From: Comamonadaceae bacterium ALPHA2B
GTDB lineage: Bacteria; Pseudomonadota; Gammaproteobacteria; Burkholderiales; Burkholderiaceae_C
Assembly (NCBI GenBank): GCA_005503065.1
Contig: SCOE01000021.1
Location: 1-64,000, forward strand
Direction of reading: 5' to 3'
DNA length: 64,000 nucleotides
Shown: positions 33,546 through 43,689 of the stretch, piece after piece
Position numbering within the stretch: the stretch's first letter is position 1
How the letters are laid out: every line of letters begins with the position of its first letter
Notes under the pieces: model-generated
What the model saw: the letters and a program-made list of their open reading frames with translations, nothing else
Database searches by the model: none
What the model was told of the DNA's origin: nothing
Program-made: the position numbers and the translations under genes

Positions 33546-34808
33546 TTGCCATCCACCGGTCCGGGCCGCGGCACCAACTCGGTCAACCTTCGCCAGTACA
33601 ACGAGCGTTCGCTGCTGCAGCGGTTGCGCCGTGCGGGCGAGGCGTCCAAGGCCGACCTGGCGCGCTGGGCGCAGCTGACGAACACGGCAGCCGGCAGCAT
33701 CGTCCAGGCCCTGGAGGAGTCGGGCCTGATCGAGGGCGCCGGCCGCCGCCACGAGGGCCAGCGCGGCCAGCCGGCCGGCCTGTACCGCATCAATCCCCAG
33801 GGCGCCTACGGTGTGGGCGTGCGGCTGGACCGCACCAGCATCGAGACGGTGCTGATCGACCTGGGCGGCCGCATCCTCGCCCGCGAGGTGCACGACCAGC
33901 TGCTGCCCCACCCCGACGAGGCGCTGGCGCTGGTGCGTGCCGACGTCGCCCGCGTCCTTTCCGAGCTGTCGCCCGTGCAGCGCCGCAGGCTGGCCGGCGT
34001 GGGCCTGGCCCAGCCCTACAACCTGGGCAGTTGGCTGCGCCAGCTCGACCTGGAGGCCGACTTCCGCATCTGGGACGAGGTCGATTTCGGCCAGCGGCTG
34101 GCCGAGGCGGTGGACCTGCCGGTCTTCAAGGAGAACGACGGCAACGCCGCCGCGATTGCCGAACTGTTTTTCGGCGTGGGACGCAAGGAGAACGACTTCC
34201 TGTACGTCTACCTCGGTGCCGCGCTGGGGGCCGGCGCGGTGCTGGGCGGCGAGAGCCTGCGCGGCCACTCGGGCAACGCGGCCGACCTGGGCCTGATGCC
34301 GGTGCCGCCGAGCGCCCTGCCCTCGGCGCCGCCGCCCGAGGGCGGCAAGTGGGACATCCTGCTTTCGCGCGCCTCGCTCAATGCGCTGACACGGCATCTG
34401 CGCCACGGCGGCGCACCCGTGGTGGGACACACGCAGCTGGAAGCAATGGTGGCCTCCGGCCGGCCCGAGGTCGGTGAATGGCTCGACGACTGCGTCGACG
34501 CGCTGGTGCCCGCGGTGCGCGCGACGCTCGCCGTGCTCGACCTGCCCGCGGTGGTGGTCGACTGCGACATCGACGCGGGCCTCATCGACACGCTGATTGC
34601 GCGCACCGATCAGGGCCTGCGCGCCATCGCGCCCGAATCGCGCCAGGTGCCGCGCCTGCTGCGCGGCAGCTTCGGTGCCGACGCCGGCGCGATCGGCGCG
34701 GCCAGCCTGCCGATGTTCTTCAGCTTCTCGCCGCGCGCCGACGTGCTGCGCGGCCATTCCACCGCGCGGCTGCCCGCGCAACGACCCGGGGAGTTCCTCC
34801 ATGCATGA
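33546..34808 (+). CDS. ROK-family transcriptional repressor
   Basis: This is a 420 aa protein. Residues 10-75 are a winged helix-turn-helix ([20 protein letters not shown], then [18 protein letters not shown]). The rest is the ROK sugar-kinase-like domain ([50 protein letters not shown]). The usual zinc-cysteine cluster is not seen, as in some sugar-responsive members. Translation starts at a TTG with GGAGA 5 bp upstream. The stop overlaps the start of the ABC ATPase by 8 bp. It should repress the sugar importer in the absence of its sugar. Confidence 0.88.
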   Translation: MPSTGPGRGTNSVNLRQYNERSLLQRLRRAGEASKADLARWAQLTNTAAGSIVQALEESGLIEGAGRRHEGQRGQPAGLYRINPQGAYGVGVRLDRTSIETVLIDLGGRILAREVHDQLLPHPDEALALVRADVARVLSELSPVQRRRLAGVGLAQPYNLGSWLRQLDLEADFRIWDEVDFGQRLAEAVDLPVFKENDGNAAAIAELFFGVGRKENDFLYVYLGAALGAGAVLGGESLRGHSGNAADLGLMPVPPSALPSAPPPEGGKWDILLSRASLNALTRHLRHGGAPVVGHTQLEAMVASGRPEVGEWLDDCVDALVPAVRATLAVLDLPAVVVDCDIDAGLIDTLIARTDQGLRAIAPESRQVPRLLRGSFGADAGAIGAASLPMFFSFSPRADVLRGHSTARLPAQRPGEFLHA

Positions 34809-36357
34809 AACACCGGCGGCGACGCCGCTGCTCGAACTGCGCGGCATCTCGAAGACGTTTCCGGGCGTCAAGGCCCTGCAGGACGTGCGGCTGACCGCCC
34901 ATGCGGGCCATGTCCATGCGCTGATGGGCGAGAACGGCGCGGGCAAATCGACGCTGATGAAGATCCTCTCGGGCGCCTACCTGCCCGACCCGGGCGCCGA
35001 GATCCGCATCGGCGGCCAGCCGGCGCGCATCGAGGGCCCCATCGATGCCAAGAACCTGGGTGTGTCGGTGATCTACCAGGAGCTGAGCCTGGCCCCCAAC
35101 CTCAGCGTGGCCGAGAATATCTTCATGGGCCGGCCGATGACGAAGGGCCCGACGGTGGACCGCGCCGGCATGGCGGCCGCCTGCGCCGGCACGCTGGAGC
35201 GCCTGGGCGCCGACTTCGGCCCCAACACGACCGTCGCCCAGCTGTCCATCGCACAGCGCCAGCTGGTGGAGATCGCCCGCGCGGTGCAGTTCGACTGCCG
35301 CATCCTGGTCATGGACGAGCCGACCACGCCGCTGTCCACGCACGAGACCGAGCGCCTGTTCGCGCTGATCCGCCGCCTGCGCGCCGAGGGCCTGGCCATC
35401 CTCTACATCAGCCACCGCATGGACGAGATCGACGAGCTCGCCGACGAGGTGACGGTGCTGCGCGACGGCACCTACGTCGGCACCCTCAGCCGCGCCGAGC
35501 TCTCGCGCGACAAGCTCGTGAAGATGATGGTCGGGCGCGACCTCTCGGGCTTCTACCGCAAGGAGCACCATGGCCAGCACACGGGCGACGTGGCGCTCAC
35601 GGTGACCGACCTGGCCGACGGCCGGCGCGTGCGCGGCTGCAGCTTCCAGCTGCATGCCGGCGAGGTGCTGGGCCTGGCGGGCCTCGTCGGTGCCGGGCGC
35701 ACCGAGCTCGCGCGCCTGGTCTTCGGCGCCGACCCGCGCACCGCCGGCGATGTGCGCCTGAACGGCAGCGGCCCGATGCTCGACATCCGCCAGCCGCGCG
35801 ACGCGATCCGCAACGGCATCCTCTACCTCACCGAGGACCGCAAGGGCAACGGCCTCTTCCTCGACCTCTCGGTGCGCGACAACATCAACGTGATGGTGAG
35901 TCCGCGCGACGCCCGGGCCGGCGGCGTGATGGACGGCCGGCGCGCCATCAAACGCGCCGTCGACGCCATCCGCCAGCTGTCGATCCGCGTGGCCTCGCCG
36001 CGCGTGAACGTGGGGTCGCTCTCGGGCGGCAACCAGCAGAAGGTGCTGCTCGCGCGGCTGCTCGAACTGGGCCCGCGCGTGCTGATCCTCGACGAGCCCA
36101 CGCGCGGCGTGGACATCGGCGCCAAGAGCGAGATCTACCGCCTCATCGGCGAGCTGGCGCGGCGAGGCATGGCGGTGCTGGTCATTTCCAGCGAGCTGCC
36201 CGAGATCGTCGGCGTGTGCGACCGCGTGGTCGTGATGCGCGAGGGCCGCCTCGTGGGCGAGGTGGGCGGTGCCAACGGCCTGCCGATCACGCAGGAAAAC
36301 ATCGTCGCCCTGGCGACCGGCGCCGCCGTGCCCGGCGAGGCGCCCACGCTGCACTGA
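34801..36357 (+). CDS. Sugar ABC transporter ATP-binding protein (RbsA/MglA type)
   Basis: This is a 518 aa tandem ATPase for a CUT2 sugar importer. The N-terminal half has an intact Walker A ([12 protein letters not shown]), [15 protein letters not shown] in place of a strict signature, and Walker [10 protein letters not shown]. The C-terminal half has the degenerate Walker [12 protein letters not shown] and the signature [15 protein letters not shown]. Half-site degeneration is normal in this family. It overlaps the ROK stop and precedes the permease by 29 bp. It works at the inner membrane with the proteins at 36387 and 37532. Confidence 0.92.
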   Translation: MHETPAATPLLELRGISKTFPGVKALQDVRLTAHAGHVHALMGENGAGKSTLMKILSGAYLPDPGAEIRIGGQPARIEGPIDAKNLGVSVIYQELSLAPNLSVAENIFMGRPMTKGPTVDRAGMAAACAGTLERLGADFGPNTTVAQLSIAQRQLVEIARAVQFDCRILVMDEPTTPLSTHETERLFALIRRLRAEGLAILYISHRMDEIDELADEVTVLRDGTYVGTLSRAELSRDKLVKMMVGRDLSGFYRKEHHGQHTGDVALTVTDLADGRRVRGCSFQLHAGEVLGLAGLVGAGRTELARLVFGADPRTAGDVRLNGSGPMLDIRQPRDAIRNGILYLTEDRKGNGLFLDLSVRDNINVMVSPRDARAGGVMDGRRAIKRAVDAIRQLSIRVASPRVNVGSLSGGNQQKVLLARLLELGPRVLILDEPTRGVDIGAKSEIYRLIGELARRGMAVLVISSELPEIVGVCDRVVVMREGRLVGEVGGANGLPITQENIVALATGAAVPGEAPTLH

Positions 36358-36386
36358 CCCAGCACGGAACGAATCAGGAGACACCC

Positions 36387-37385
36387 ATGACCGCCCCTGC
36401 CACCACCTCTCTGGTCCCCTTGACCGGCCCCGCCGCAGGCGTACGCGGCAAGGACATCCTGCGCGCCCTGGGCATGCTGCCCGTGCTGGTGCTGCTGTGC
36501 ATCGGCTTCGGGCTGGGCACCGAGAACTTCGCCAGCCTGCAGAACCTGTCGATCATCACGCAGCAGGCCTCGATCAACATCGTGCTCGCGGCCGGCATGA
36601 CCTTCGTCATCCTCACGGCCGGCATCGACCTGTCGGTGGGCTCGATCCTGGCCGCCTCGGCGGTGGCCGCGATGCTGGTCTCCAACATTCCCGGAATCGG
36701 CATGCTGGGCATCGCCGCCGGCATGGGCTGCGGGCTGCTGTTCGGGCTGATCAACGGCTTCCTGATCTCGGTCGTCAAGCTGCAGCCTTTCATCGTGACG
36801 CTGGGCTCCCTCACGGCGGTCCGCGGCGTGGCCCGGCTGCTGGCCGGCGACAACACGGTCTTCAACCCGCAGCTGCCCTTCGCCTTCATCGGCAACGGCG
36901 ACGTGTTCGGCATCCCCTGCCTGGTGATCATCGCCTTCGCGGTCATCGCCGTGTCCTGGTTCATCCTGCGCCGCACGGTGCTGGGGCTGAACATCTACTC
37001 GGTGGGCGGCAATGCCGAGGCGGCGCGCCTGGCCGGCATCAAGGTGTGGGCGGTGCTGCTGTTCGTGTATGCGATGTCGGGCCTGCTGTCGGGCCTGGGC
37101 GGCGTGATGGCCTCGGCGCGGCTGTATGCCGCCAACGGCACCACGCTCGGCATGTCCTACGAACTCGACGCCATCGCCGCGGTGGTGCTTGGCGGCACCA
37201 GCCTGGTCGGCGGCACCGGCTCCATCCTGGGCACGCTAATCGGCGCGCTGATCATCGCGGTGCTGACCAATGGCCTGATCCTGATGGGTGTCTCGGACAT
37301 CTGGCAGTACATCGTCAAGGGCCTCGTGATCATCGGCGCCGTCGCGCTCGACCGCTACCGCCGCAAGGATGCGGCGAGGACATAG
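36387..37385 (+). CDS. Sugar ABC transporter permease (RbsC type)
   Basis: This is a 332 aa inner-membrane permease with 8-10 hydrophobic segments. Family hallmarks are NIVLAAGMTFVILTAGIDLSVGS near residue 75 and AIAAVVLGGTSLVGGTGS near residue 270. The ATG is preceded by CAGGAGA. It forms the CUT2 channel with the ATPase upstream and the receptor downstream. A GC hairpin lies in the 146-bp gap before the receptor gene. Confidence 0.92.
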   Translation: MTAPATTSLVPLTGPAAGVRGKDILRALGMLPVLVLLCIGFGLGTENFASLQNLSIITQQASINIVLAAGMTFVILTAGIDLSVGSILAASAVAAMLVSNIPGIGMLGIAAGMGCGLLFGLINGFLISVVKLQPFIVTLGSLTAVRGVARLLAGDNTVFNPQLPFAFIGNGDVFGIPCLVIIAFAVIAVSWFILRRTVLGLNIYSVGGNAEAARLAGIKVWAVLLFVYAMSGLLSGLGGVMASARLYAANGTTLGMSYELDAIAAVVLGGTSLVGGTGSILGTLIGALIIAVLTNGLILMGVSDIWQYIVKGLVIIGAVALDRYRRKDAART

Positions 37386-37426
37386 GCCCACCCCCAGTCT
37401 TCGCGGACTTCGTTCCGCTTCGTCAA

Positions 37427-37441
37427 CCCCCTGCAAGGGGG
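37427..37441 (+). terminator. Hairpin between permease and receptor genes
   Basis: CCCCCT-GCA-AGGGGG makes a 6-bp GC-rich stem. It sits in a gap that also holds TTCGCGGACTTCG repeats and looks like intergenic repeat material. There is no T run, so partial termination or mRNA-end protection is more likely than full termination. This would set receptor and importer levels apart. Confidence 0.4.
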
Positions 37442-37531
37442 CGCCGCCAGCGGCCTGGCAAAGCCAGTTCCGCGGCGGCCCGCCTTGCTCCCGTCACGCT
37501 CATCCCTCGCGCCAACCTAAGGAGACATTCC

Positions 37532-38470
37532 ATGCGCAAACACCTCGTCGCCCTGGCCGTCGTGGCCGCCTCCGCCGCCCTGCCGCTCGCGGCCCAGGCG
37601 CAGCAGCAGATCAAGAGCGTGGGCATCACGCTCGGCTCGATGGGCAACCCGTTCTTCGTCTCGCTGGCCAAGGGCGCCGAGGCCAAGGTCAAGCAGCTCA
37701 ATCCCAATGCCAAGGTCACGGCGCTGTCGGCCGACTACGACCTCAACAAGCAGTTCTCGCAGATCGACGGCTTCATCGCCGCCGGCGTCAACCTGATCCT
37801 GGTGAATGCCGTCGACGCCAAGGCCATCGAGCCCGCGCTGGTGAAGGCCAAGAAGGCCGGCATCGCCGTGGTGGGCGTGGACGTGGCCGCCAACGGCGCG
37901 GACGCCACGGTGCAGACCAACAACGTGCAGGCCGGCGAGATCGCCTGCCAGTACATCGTCGAGAAGCTCGGCGGCAAGGGCAACGTGATCATCCAGAACG
38001 GCCCGCAGGTCTCGGCCGTGATCGACCGCGTGAACGGCTGCAAGGCGGTGCTCAAGAAGTCGCCCGACATCAAGATCCTGTCGGACGACCAGGACGGCAA
38101 GGGCTCGCGCGAAGGCGGCCTGAACGTGATGCAGAGCCACCTCACCCGCTTCCCCAAGATCGACGCCGTGTTCGCCATCAACGACCCGCAGGCCGTGGGC
38201 ACCGACCTGGCGGCCAAGCAGCTGGGCCGCAAGAACATCGTCATCACCTCGGTCGACGGCGCGCCCGACATCGAGACCGCGCTCAAGAGCGACACCCAGG
38301 TGCAGGCCTCGGCCAGCCAGGACCCGTACATGATCGCCCAGAAGGCGGTGGAGATCGGCCAGGACGTGCTCAACGGCAAGAAGCCCGCGCAGCAGATGAC
38401 GCTGCTGCCCTCCACGCTCGTGACGCGCGCGAACGTGAAGGACTACAAGGGCTGGTCGGCACCGCGCTGA
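37532..38470 (+). CDS. Sugar ABC transporter substrate-binding protein (RbsB type)
   Basis: This is a 312 aa periplasmic protein. The signal peptide is residues 1-24, ending AQAQ. IKSVGITLGSMGNPFFVSLA is the typical first strand and ligand loop, and DQDGKGSREGGLNVMQ and INDPQAVGTDLAAKQ line the cleft. AAGGAGA precedes the ATG. Together with the ROK repressor and the PfkB kinase, the ligand is likely a hexose or pentose such as fructose, similar in logic to frc systems, but the exact sugar is inference. Confidence 0.92.
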   Translation: MRKHLVALAVVAASAALPLAAQAQQQIKSVGITLGSMGNPFFVSLAKGAEAKVKQLNPNAKVTALSADYDLNKQFSQIDGFIAAGVNLILVNAVDAKAIEPALVKAKKAGIAVVGVDVAANGADATVQTNNVQAGEIACQYIVEKLGGKGNVIIQNGPQVSAVIDRVNGCKAVLKKSPDIKILSDDQDGKGSREGGLNVMQSHLTRFPKIDAVFAINDPQAVGTDLAAKQLGRKNIVITSVDGAPDIETALKSDTQVQASASQDPYMIAQKAVEIGQDVLNGKKPAQQMTLLPSTLVTRANVKDYKGWSAPR

Positions 38471-38546
38471 ACAGCGGTCTGACGCCCGGCCGCCTTGGGC
38501 CGACCAGGCGGCGGCCGCGGTCCCCTACAACCAGGAAAGCTTTGCG

Positions 38547-39473
38547 ATGTTCGTTGTCTGCGGTGAAGCGCTGATGGATGTCTACGTGCGCGACAGCACG
38601 CCCACCGGGCTGCTGCTCGACGCGCGCGTGGGCGGCTCGCCGTTCAACGTGGCGGTGGGGCTGGCGCGGCTGGCGCAGCCGGTGCAGTTCCTGGCCGGCC
38701 TGTCGCAAGACGTGCCGGGCGAGCGGCTGATGCAGGCGCTGCGCGACGAAGGCGTGGGCACCGCGCTGGTGGTGCGCAGCGCCGCGCCCACCACGCTGAG
38801 CGTGGTCACGGTGGGCCACACCGGCGTGCCCAGCTATGCCTTCCACGGGCACGGCGCGGCGGACCGCGTGCTCGATGCCGCGGCGCTGCCCGTCCTGCCC
38901 GACGAGGCACGGGTGCTGCAGTTCGGCTCGTACACGATGGTGGTGGAACCGGTCGGCTCGGCCATGCGTGCGCTGGCCGCTCGCGAACGCGCCCGCCGCC
39001 TCGTGGCCTACGACCCCAACGTGCGCCTGAACGTGGAGCCCGACCTGGCACGCTGGCGAACGGTGGTGCAGGAGATGGTCGCGCTCGCGCACGTGGTGAA
39101 GGTGAGCGACGAGGACCTCGGCCTGCTCTACCCCGACGAGGCGCCCGCCCAGGTGGCTTTGCGCTGGCTCGACGCCGGCGCCCGCCTGGTGGTCGTGACG
39201 CGCGGTGCCACGGGCAGCGAGGCCTGGAACCGCAGCGGCCACGCAACGGCCCAGTCGCTGCTGGTGGACGTGATCGACACCGTGGGCGCCGGCGACACCT
39301 TCCAGGCCGCCCTCCTGGCCTGGCTGGCCGAGCACGACGGGCTGTCGGCCGAGGCACTCGATGCGCTGGACGTGCCGCGCATGGCCGCGCTGCTGCGTTT
39401 CGCGGCGCGGGCGGCGTCGATCACCTGCTCGCGCCGCGGGGCCGACATGCCGCGGCGCGGCGAGCTGGACTAG
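38547..39473 (+). CDS. PfkB-family carbohydrate kinase (fructokinase-like)
   Basis: This is a 308 aa ribokinase-fold kinase. The N-terminal VCGEALMDVYVRD and GGSPFNVAVGLARLA form the sugar site. The catalytic aspartate is in DTVGAGDTFQAAL near residue 252. It transfers phosphate from ATP to a sugar, most like fructokinases by length and motif. It follows the receptor gene by 76 bp and is probably the last gene of the operon. It phosphorylates the sugar that the importer brings in. Confidence 0.88.
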   Translation: MFVVCGEALMDVYVRDSTPTGLLLDARVGGSPFNVAVGLARLAQPVQFLAGLSQDVPGERLMQALRDEGVGTALVVRSAAPTTLSVVTVGHTGVPSYAFHGHGAADRVLDAAALPVLPDEARVLQFGSYTMVVEPVGSAMRALAARERARRLVAYDPNVRLNVEPDLARWRTVVQEMVALAHVVKVSDEDLGLLYPDEAPAQVALRWLDAGARLVVVTRGATGSEAWNRSGHATAQSLLVDVIDTVGAGDTFQAALLAWLAEHDGLSAEALDALDVPRMAALLRFAARAASITCSRRGADMPRRGELD

Positions 39474-39497
39474 GGGCCGACAAGGGCATCTGCCTTA

Positions 39498-39550
39498 CTA
39501 TCTTTTCGATAGCTGCTCGCGCCCATCGGTCGGGCGCGACAGGCCGATTT
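39498..39550 (+). repeat. Dispersed intergenic repeat, family R, copy 3
   Basis: CTATcttttcgATAG is followed by CTGCTCGCGCCC and CAGGCCGATTT with the same spacing as the copy at 28826. It lies 24 bp past the kinase stop on the same strand, before the convergent aldo/keto reductase end. Confidence 0.75.
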
Positions 39551-39595
39551 CTTTCAGGAAATCGATAAGCCCAATCTTAGTAGTTGGCGGGCCGG

Positions 39596-40621
39596 TCAGA
39601 CGTGCCCGAGGATCGGGTGCGGCCGGTACGGCGCTTCGAGCTGTGCGATCTCCTCGGCCGACAGCGTGACGTCGAGGGCCGCCACCGCCTGGTCGAGCTG
39701 CCAAGTCTTGCTCGCACCCACGATGGGCCCGGTGATGCCCTTGTGCAGCAGCCAGGCATAGGCCAGCGTCGCGTTCGACACGCCCCGCGCCGCGGCCAGG
39801 CGCGACAGCACCTCGACCACCTCGAAGTCGCCGTCGTTGTAGTAGTACTTCTGCGCGATGTCGTCGGTCTGCGCGCGGCTGGTCTGCCCGGCCGTCTTGT
39901 CGTCGGCCTTCCGGTTGCCGGCGAGGAAGCCGCGGGCGAGCGGGCTCCAGGGGATGAGACCCACGCCCTGGTCCTGGCACAGCGGGATCATCTCGCGCTC
40001 TTCCTCGCGATAGACCAGGTTGTAGTGGTTCTGCATCGAGACGAAGCGCGTCCAGCCGTTCTCCTTGGCCACCTGCTGCGCCTTGGCGAACTGCCAGGCG
40101 AACATGCTGCTGCCGCCGATGTAGCGCACCTTGCCGCTCTTCACGATGTCGTGCAGCGCCTCCATCGTCTCCTCGACCGGCGTGCCATGGTCGAGGCGGT
40201 GGATCTGCCAGAGGTCGATGTAGTCGGTGCCCAGGCGCTGCAGCGACGCGTCCACCGCGTGGAAGAGGCGCTTGCGCGAGAGGCCGTCCATGTTGGGCAC
40301 CCGGTCGGGCTTGGCGGCCGCGCTGTTGCCGCCCTTGAAGTCGAGCGAGACGGGGTAGTAGACCTTGGTGGCGATCACCACCTCCTCGCGGCGGCAGAAC
40401 TCGCGCACGAACTTGCCGGTGAGCACCTCCGATTCGCCGGCCGAGTACATGTCGGCGGTGTCGAAGAAGTTGATGCCCAGGTCGATGGCGTGCTTGACCA
40501 CCTCGCGCGAGGGCCCCTCCTCCATCACCCAGGGCCGCCACGCCGGCGTGCCGTAGGTCATCATGCCCAGCGCGATGCGCGAGACGGTGAGGCCGGTGCG
40601 GCCCAGGCGGGTGTAGTGCAT
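39596..40621 (-). CDS. Aldo/keto reductase, 341 aa
   Basis: This is a TIM-barrel NADPH-dependent reductase. The catalytic tetrad is visible: Asp and Tyr in FFDTADMYS, Lys in VIATKVYYP and His in DLWQIHRLD. SMQNHYNLVYREEEREM and LIPWSPLARGFL mark the YajO/voltage-channel-beta-like subgroup, and the NADPH site ends with GPIVGASKTWQ. It reduces aldehydes or ketones of unknown identity. It begins 22 bp after the rhomboid stop and may be co-transcribed with it. Confidence 0.9.
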   Translation of the reverse strand: MHYTRLGRTGLTVSRIALGMMTYGTPAWRPWVMEEGPSREVVKHAIDLGINFFDTADMYSAGESEVLTGKFVREFCRREEVVIATKVYYPVSLDFKGGNSAAAKPDRVPNMDGLSRKRLFHAVDASLQRLGTDYIDLWQIHRLDHGTPVEETMEALHDIVKSGKVRYIGGSSMFAWQFAKAQQVAKENGWTRFVSMQNHYNLVYREEEREMIPLCQDQGVGLIPWSPLARGFLAGNRKADDKTAGQTSRAQTDDIAQKYYYNDGDFEVVEVLSRLAAARGVSNATLAYAWLLHKGITGPIVGASKTWQLDQAVAALDVTLSAEEIAQLEAPYRPHPILGHV

Positions 40622-40643
40622 GGCAATCCTCGATCGAAAAGGT

Positions 40644-41234
40644 TCAGCGGCGCGGGAACGGCGGCTGCCCGCGCCAGTAGCGGATGAGCAGCCAGCCGGC
40701 GGCCAGCCCGCCCAGGTGCGCGAAGTGGGCGACGCCCGCGAAGCTGCCGGTCACGCCGAAGAACAGCTCGAGCCCGCCGTAGAGCGCCACGAACACCGGC
40801 GCCGGCATCGGGATCGGCGGGATCAGCGGCACGATCTTGCGCGTGGGGAACATCATGGCGAAGCCCACCAGGATGCCGAAGAGCCCGCCCGAGGCGCCGA
40901 CTGTCGGGTACATGCCGCCGGTGGCCGCCGCCACCGCCAGCTGCGCCACCGCCGCGCCCAGCACGCTCACGACATAGAACACGAGCAGGCGGCGCGAGCC
41001 CCAGGCGCGCTCCAGGTCGGCACCGAACATCCACAGGCCGAGCATGTTGAACAGCAGGTGCGTGAGGCCGCCGTGCAGGAAGGCGTAGCTCAGCAGCTGC
41101 CAGGGCGCGAACTGGCCGGAGCCGATCGGCCACAGCGCCAGTGCGGGCGTGAGGCCGGACACCATGCCCTGCGCAAAGTACAGGATGACATTCGAGAGGA
41201 TCAGGGCCTGGATGGCCGGGGGCAGGGAAAACAT
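40644..41234 (-). CDS. Rhomboid-family intramembrane serine protease
   Basis: This is a 196 aa membrane protein with six hydrophobic segments. The catalytic serine is in TVGASGGLFGILVG and the histidine in VAHFAHLGGLAAGWL. HGGLTHLLFNMLGLWMFG holds the conserved His and Asn of TM2. Rhomboids cut transmembrane helices of other proteins; the target here is unknown. It lies 28 bp after the HcaT-like MFS gene on the same strand. Confidence 0.9.
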   Translation of the reverse strand: MFSLPPAIQALILSNVILYFAQGMVSGLTPALALWPIGSGQFAPWQLLSYAFLHGGLTHLLFNMLGLWMFGADLERAWGSRRLLVFYVVSVLGAAVAQLAVAAATGGMYPTVGASGGLFGILVGFAMMFPTRKIVPLIPPIPMPAPVFVALYGGLELFFGVTGSFAGVAHFAHLGGLAAGWLLIRYWRGQPPFPRR

Positions 41235-41262
41235 CCGGTCGGGCTTTCGTCGGGAAGGGAAC

Positions 41263-42459
41263 TCAGGCGTTCGTGGAGGACGGGGACCTTTCAAGCCGCA
41301 GTGTGCGCCACGCGCACAAGGTGGCCATGAGCGCCAGCGCGGTGGCGGCACCGAACATCGCCACGAAGCCGAAGCGCTGGGCTGCGGCGCCGCCGGCCAG
41401 CACGCCGATCACACCCCCGAAACCATAGCCGATCACCGTGAAGAGCGCCTGACCCCGCCCCCGCAGCTGGCCGGGGAAATGCCGCGACACCAGCGCCACG
41501 CAGGTCGTGTGGTGCGCCGCGAAGGACAGCGCGTGCAGCAGCTGAGCCACCACCAGCGCCCACAGCCAGTGGGCCGCCCAGGCCGTCATGCCCAGGCGCA
41601 GCACGGTCGCCACGCCGCACAGCAGCAGCCAGTGCGGCATCGACAGGCGGGCGATGACGCGGCCCTGCAGCCCGAACCAGGCGATCTCGGCCACCACCGA
41701 CACGGCCCACAGCGCGCCGATGGTCCCCTTGCTGTAGCCCAGTGCGTCGAGGTACAGCGAGATGAAGCCGTAGACCGAGAAATGGGCCATCACATGGAAG
41801 AACAGCGAGACGAAGAACCAGCGCACCGCCGGCTGCCGCAGCACGGGCAGCACCGGCACGCGCGGCGTGCCGCGTGCGGCCGGTGGCTCCCGCATCTCGG
41901 GCAGGCGCAGCGTGGCGACGAGCACCAGGGCCAGCGTGATCGACGCCCAGCCAGGGAAATGCCCCATGCCGAAGCGGTCGAACCATTCGCCCGCCACGAA
42001 CACCGTGACGAGGAAACCGGCCGAGCCGCACAGCCGAATGCGCCCGTAGCGGCCCCAGTCGCCCGCCACCAGCTGCGCCAGCGCCGCCTCGGTGAGCGAC
42101 ATCATCGAGCCGGTGTGCACGAACATCACCAACAGCACGAGGAAGACCCACCACGCGCCACCATGCCACAGCAGCCCGAAGGACGCGACCAGCGCAACGG
42201 CGGCGCTGATGCGCAGCAGCTTCACGCGATCGCCCAGGTGGTCGCTCAGCGCGCCCCAGGCGTAGGGCGCGAACACCCGGGTGAAGGACTGCACCGAGGT
42301 CAGCAGGCTGATGGTGAAGATCGGCAGCCCCAGGCTCTGCAGCCACAGCGGCAGGTAGGGGTTGAAGAAGCCGATGTGCGCGAAGTAGCTGGCCGACAGG
42401 CCCGCGAACGCGAGGAGCGGACTGCGCCCGGCCGGCGCAGACGCCGCCGGGCCGGACAC
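41263..42459 (-). CDS. MFS transporter, HcaT/3-phenylpropionate-type
   Basis: This is a 398 aa transporter with 12 predicted segments. The N terminus LSASYFAHIGFFNPYLPLWL and AWGALSDHLGDRVKLLR (motif A) are characteristic of the phenylpropionate permease group. Translation starts at a GTG that shares one base with the aroC stop codon, so the genes are coupled. The group includes HcaT and several Burkholderiales proteins of unknown substrate, so an aromatic acid is plausible but not shown. Confidence 0.85.
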   Translation of the reverse strand: MSGPAASAPAGRSPLLAFAGLSASYFAHIGFFNPYLPLWLQSLGLPIFTISLLTSVQSFTRVFAPYAWGALSDHLGDRVKLLRISAAVALVASFGLLWHGGAWWVFLVLLVMFVHTGSMMSLTEAALAQLVAGDWGRYGRIRLCGSAGFLVTVFVAGEWFDRFGMGHFPGWASITLALVLVATLRLPEMREPPAARGTPRVPVLPVLRQPAVRWFFVSLFFHVMAHFSVYGFISLYLDALGYSKGTIGALWAVSVVAEIAWFGLQGRVIARLSMPHWLLLCGVATVLRLGMTAWAAHWLWALVVAQLLHALSFAAHHTTCVALVSRHFPGQLRGRGQALFTVIGYGFGGVIGVLAGGAAAQRFGFVAMFGAATALALMATLCAWRTLRLERSPSSTNA

Positions 42460-43592
42460 TACAGGAAGGACGACTGCGGGCCCTCGACCTCGTCGGAGGT
42501 CCCCGCGTCGGCCCGACGGCGGCGGCCCGCCACGTCACCGTTCTGAGCGCGCTGGCGCAGCGCGTGTTCCATGACCACCAAGGCCAGCATGGCCTCCGCG
42601 ATGGGCGTGGCACGGATGCCCACGCAGGGGTCGTGCCGGCCCTTGGTGACGACTTCGACGGGGTTGTCGTAGACGTCGACCGACTGCCGCGGGCTGATGA
42701 TGGAGCTGGTCGGCTTGATGGCGATGCTCACCTCCAGGTCCTGCCCGGTGCTGATGCCGCCGAGCACGCCGCCCGCGTTGTTGCTTTGGAAGCGCCCCCC
42801 GGGGCCGATGCTGTCGCCGTGCGTGGTGCCGCGCTGCGTGACGCTGGCAAAGCCGGCGCCGATCTCGACGCCCTTGACGGCGTTGATGCCCATCATGGCG
42901 TAGGCGATGTCGGCATCGAGCTTGTCGAACAACGGCTCGCCCAGGCCCACGGGCACGCCGCTGGCCGTGACGCGGATCTTGGCACCGCAGGAATCGCCGG
43001 CCTTGCGCAGCGCGTCCATGTACGACTCCAGCGGCGCAACGTCGGCGATGGGGGCGAAGAAGGGGTTGTTCGGCACGTGCTCCCACGAGGCGAACGGGAT
43101 CTCGATGTCGCCGATCTGCGCCATGCAACCGCGGAACACGGTGCCGTACTGCTCGAAGAGCCACTTCTTGGCCACCGCGCCGGCCGCCACCATGGGCGCG
43201 GTGAGCCGGGCCGAGGAACGGCCGCCGCCGCGCGGGTCGCGGATGCCGTACTTCTTCCAGTAGGTGTAGTCGGCGTGGCCGGGACGGAACTGCTGCGCGA
43301 TGGCGCCGTAGTCCTTGCTGCGCTGGTCGGTGTTCTGGATCAGCAGCGCAATGGGCGTGCCGGTGGTCTTGCCTTCGTACACGCCCGAGAGGATCTGCAC
43401 CGCGTCGGGCTCGTTGCGCTGGGTGACGTGGCGGCTGGTGCCGGGCCGGCGGCGGTCCAGGTCGCCCTGGATGTCGGCCTCCGACAGGGCCATGCCGGGC
43501 GGGCAGCCGTCGATGACGCAGCCGATGGCCGGCCCGTGCGACTCGCCGAAGTTGGTGACGGCGAACAGGGTGCCGAAGGTGTTGCCGCTCAT
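42459..43592 (-). CDS. aroC: Chorismate synthase
   Basis: This 377 aa enzyme catalyses the last shikimate-pathway step, EPSP to chorismate, with reduced FMN. Signatures are [22 protein letters not shown], the basic loop [30 protein letters not shown], and [17 protein letters not shown]. The C terminus [19 protein letters not shown] is complete and followed by a short polar tail. The ATG at 43592 gives the family N terminus MSGNTFG. It is the only clear core biosynthetic gene in this part of the window and is coupled to an MFS gene. Confidence 0.97.
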   Translation of the reverse strand: MSGNTFGTLFAVTNFGESHGPAIGCVIDGCPPGMALSEADIQGDLDRRRPGTSRHVTQRNEPDAVQILSGVYEGKTTGTPIALLIQNTDQRSKDYGAIAQQFRPGHADYTYWKKYGIRDPRGGGRSSARLTAPMVAAGAVAKKWLFEQYGTVFRGCMAQIGDIEIPFASWEHVPNNPFFAPIADVAPLESYMDALRKAGDSCGAKIRVTASGVPVGLGEPLFDKLDADIAYAMMGINAVKGVEIGAGFASVTQRGTTHGDSIGPGGRFQSNNAGGVLGGISTGQDLEVSIAIKPTSSIISPRQSVDVYDNPVEVVTKGRHDPCVGIRATPIAEAMLALVVMEHALRQRAQNGDVAGRRRRADAGTSDEVEGPQSSFL

Positions 43593-43689
43593 CGTGGGGT
43601 TCCGCAGGCCGGGTGGACGTCGCTCATGGCCGCGGATTATCCCAACAAAGTCGCGGGCCCCGAGGAAGCGGTTGCCTGGCAACTGCACG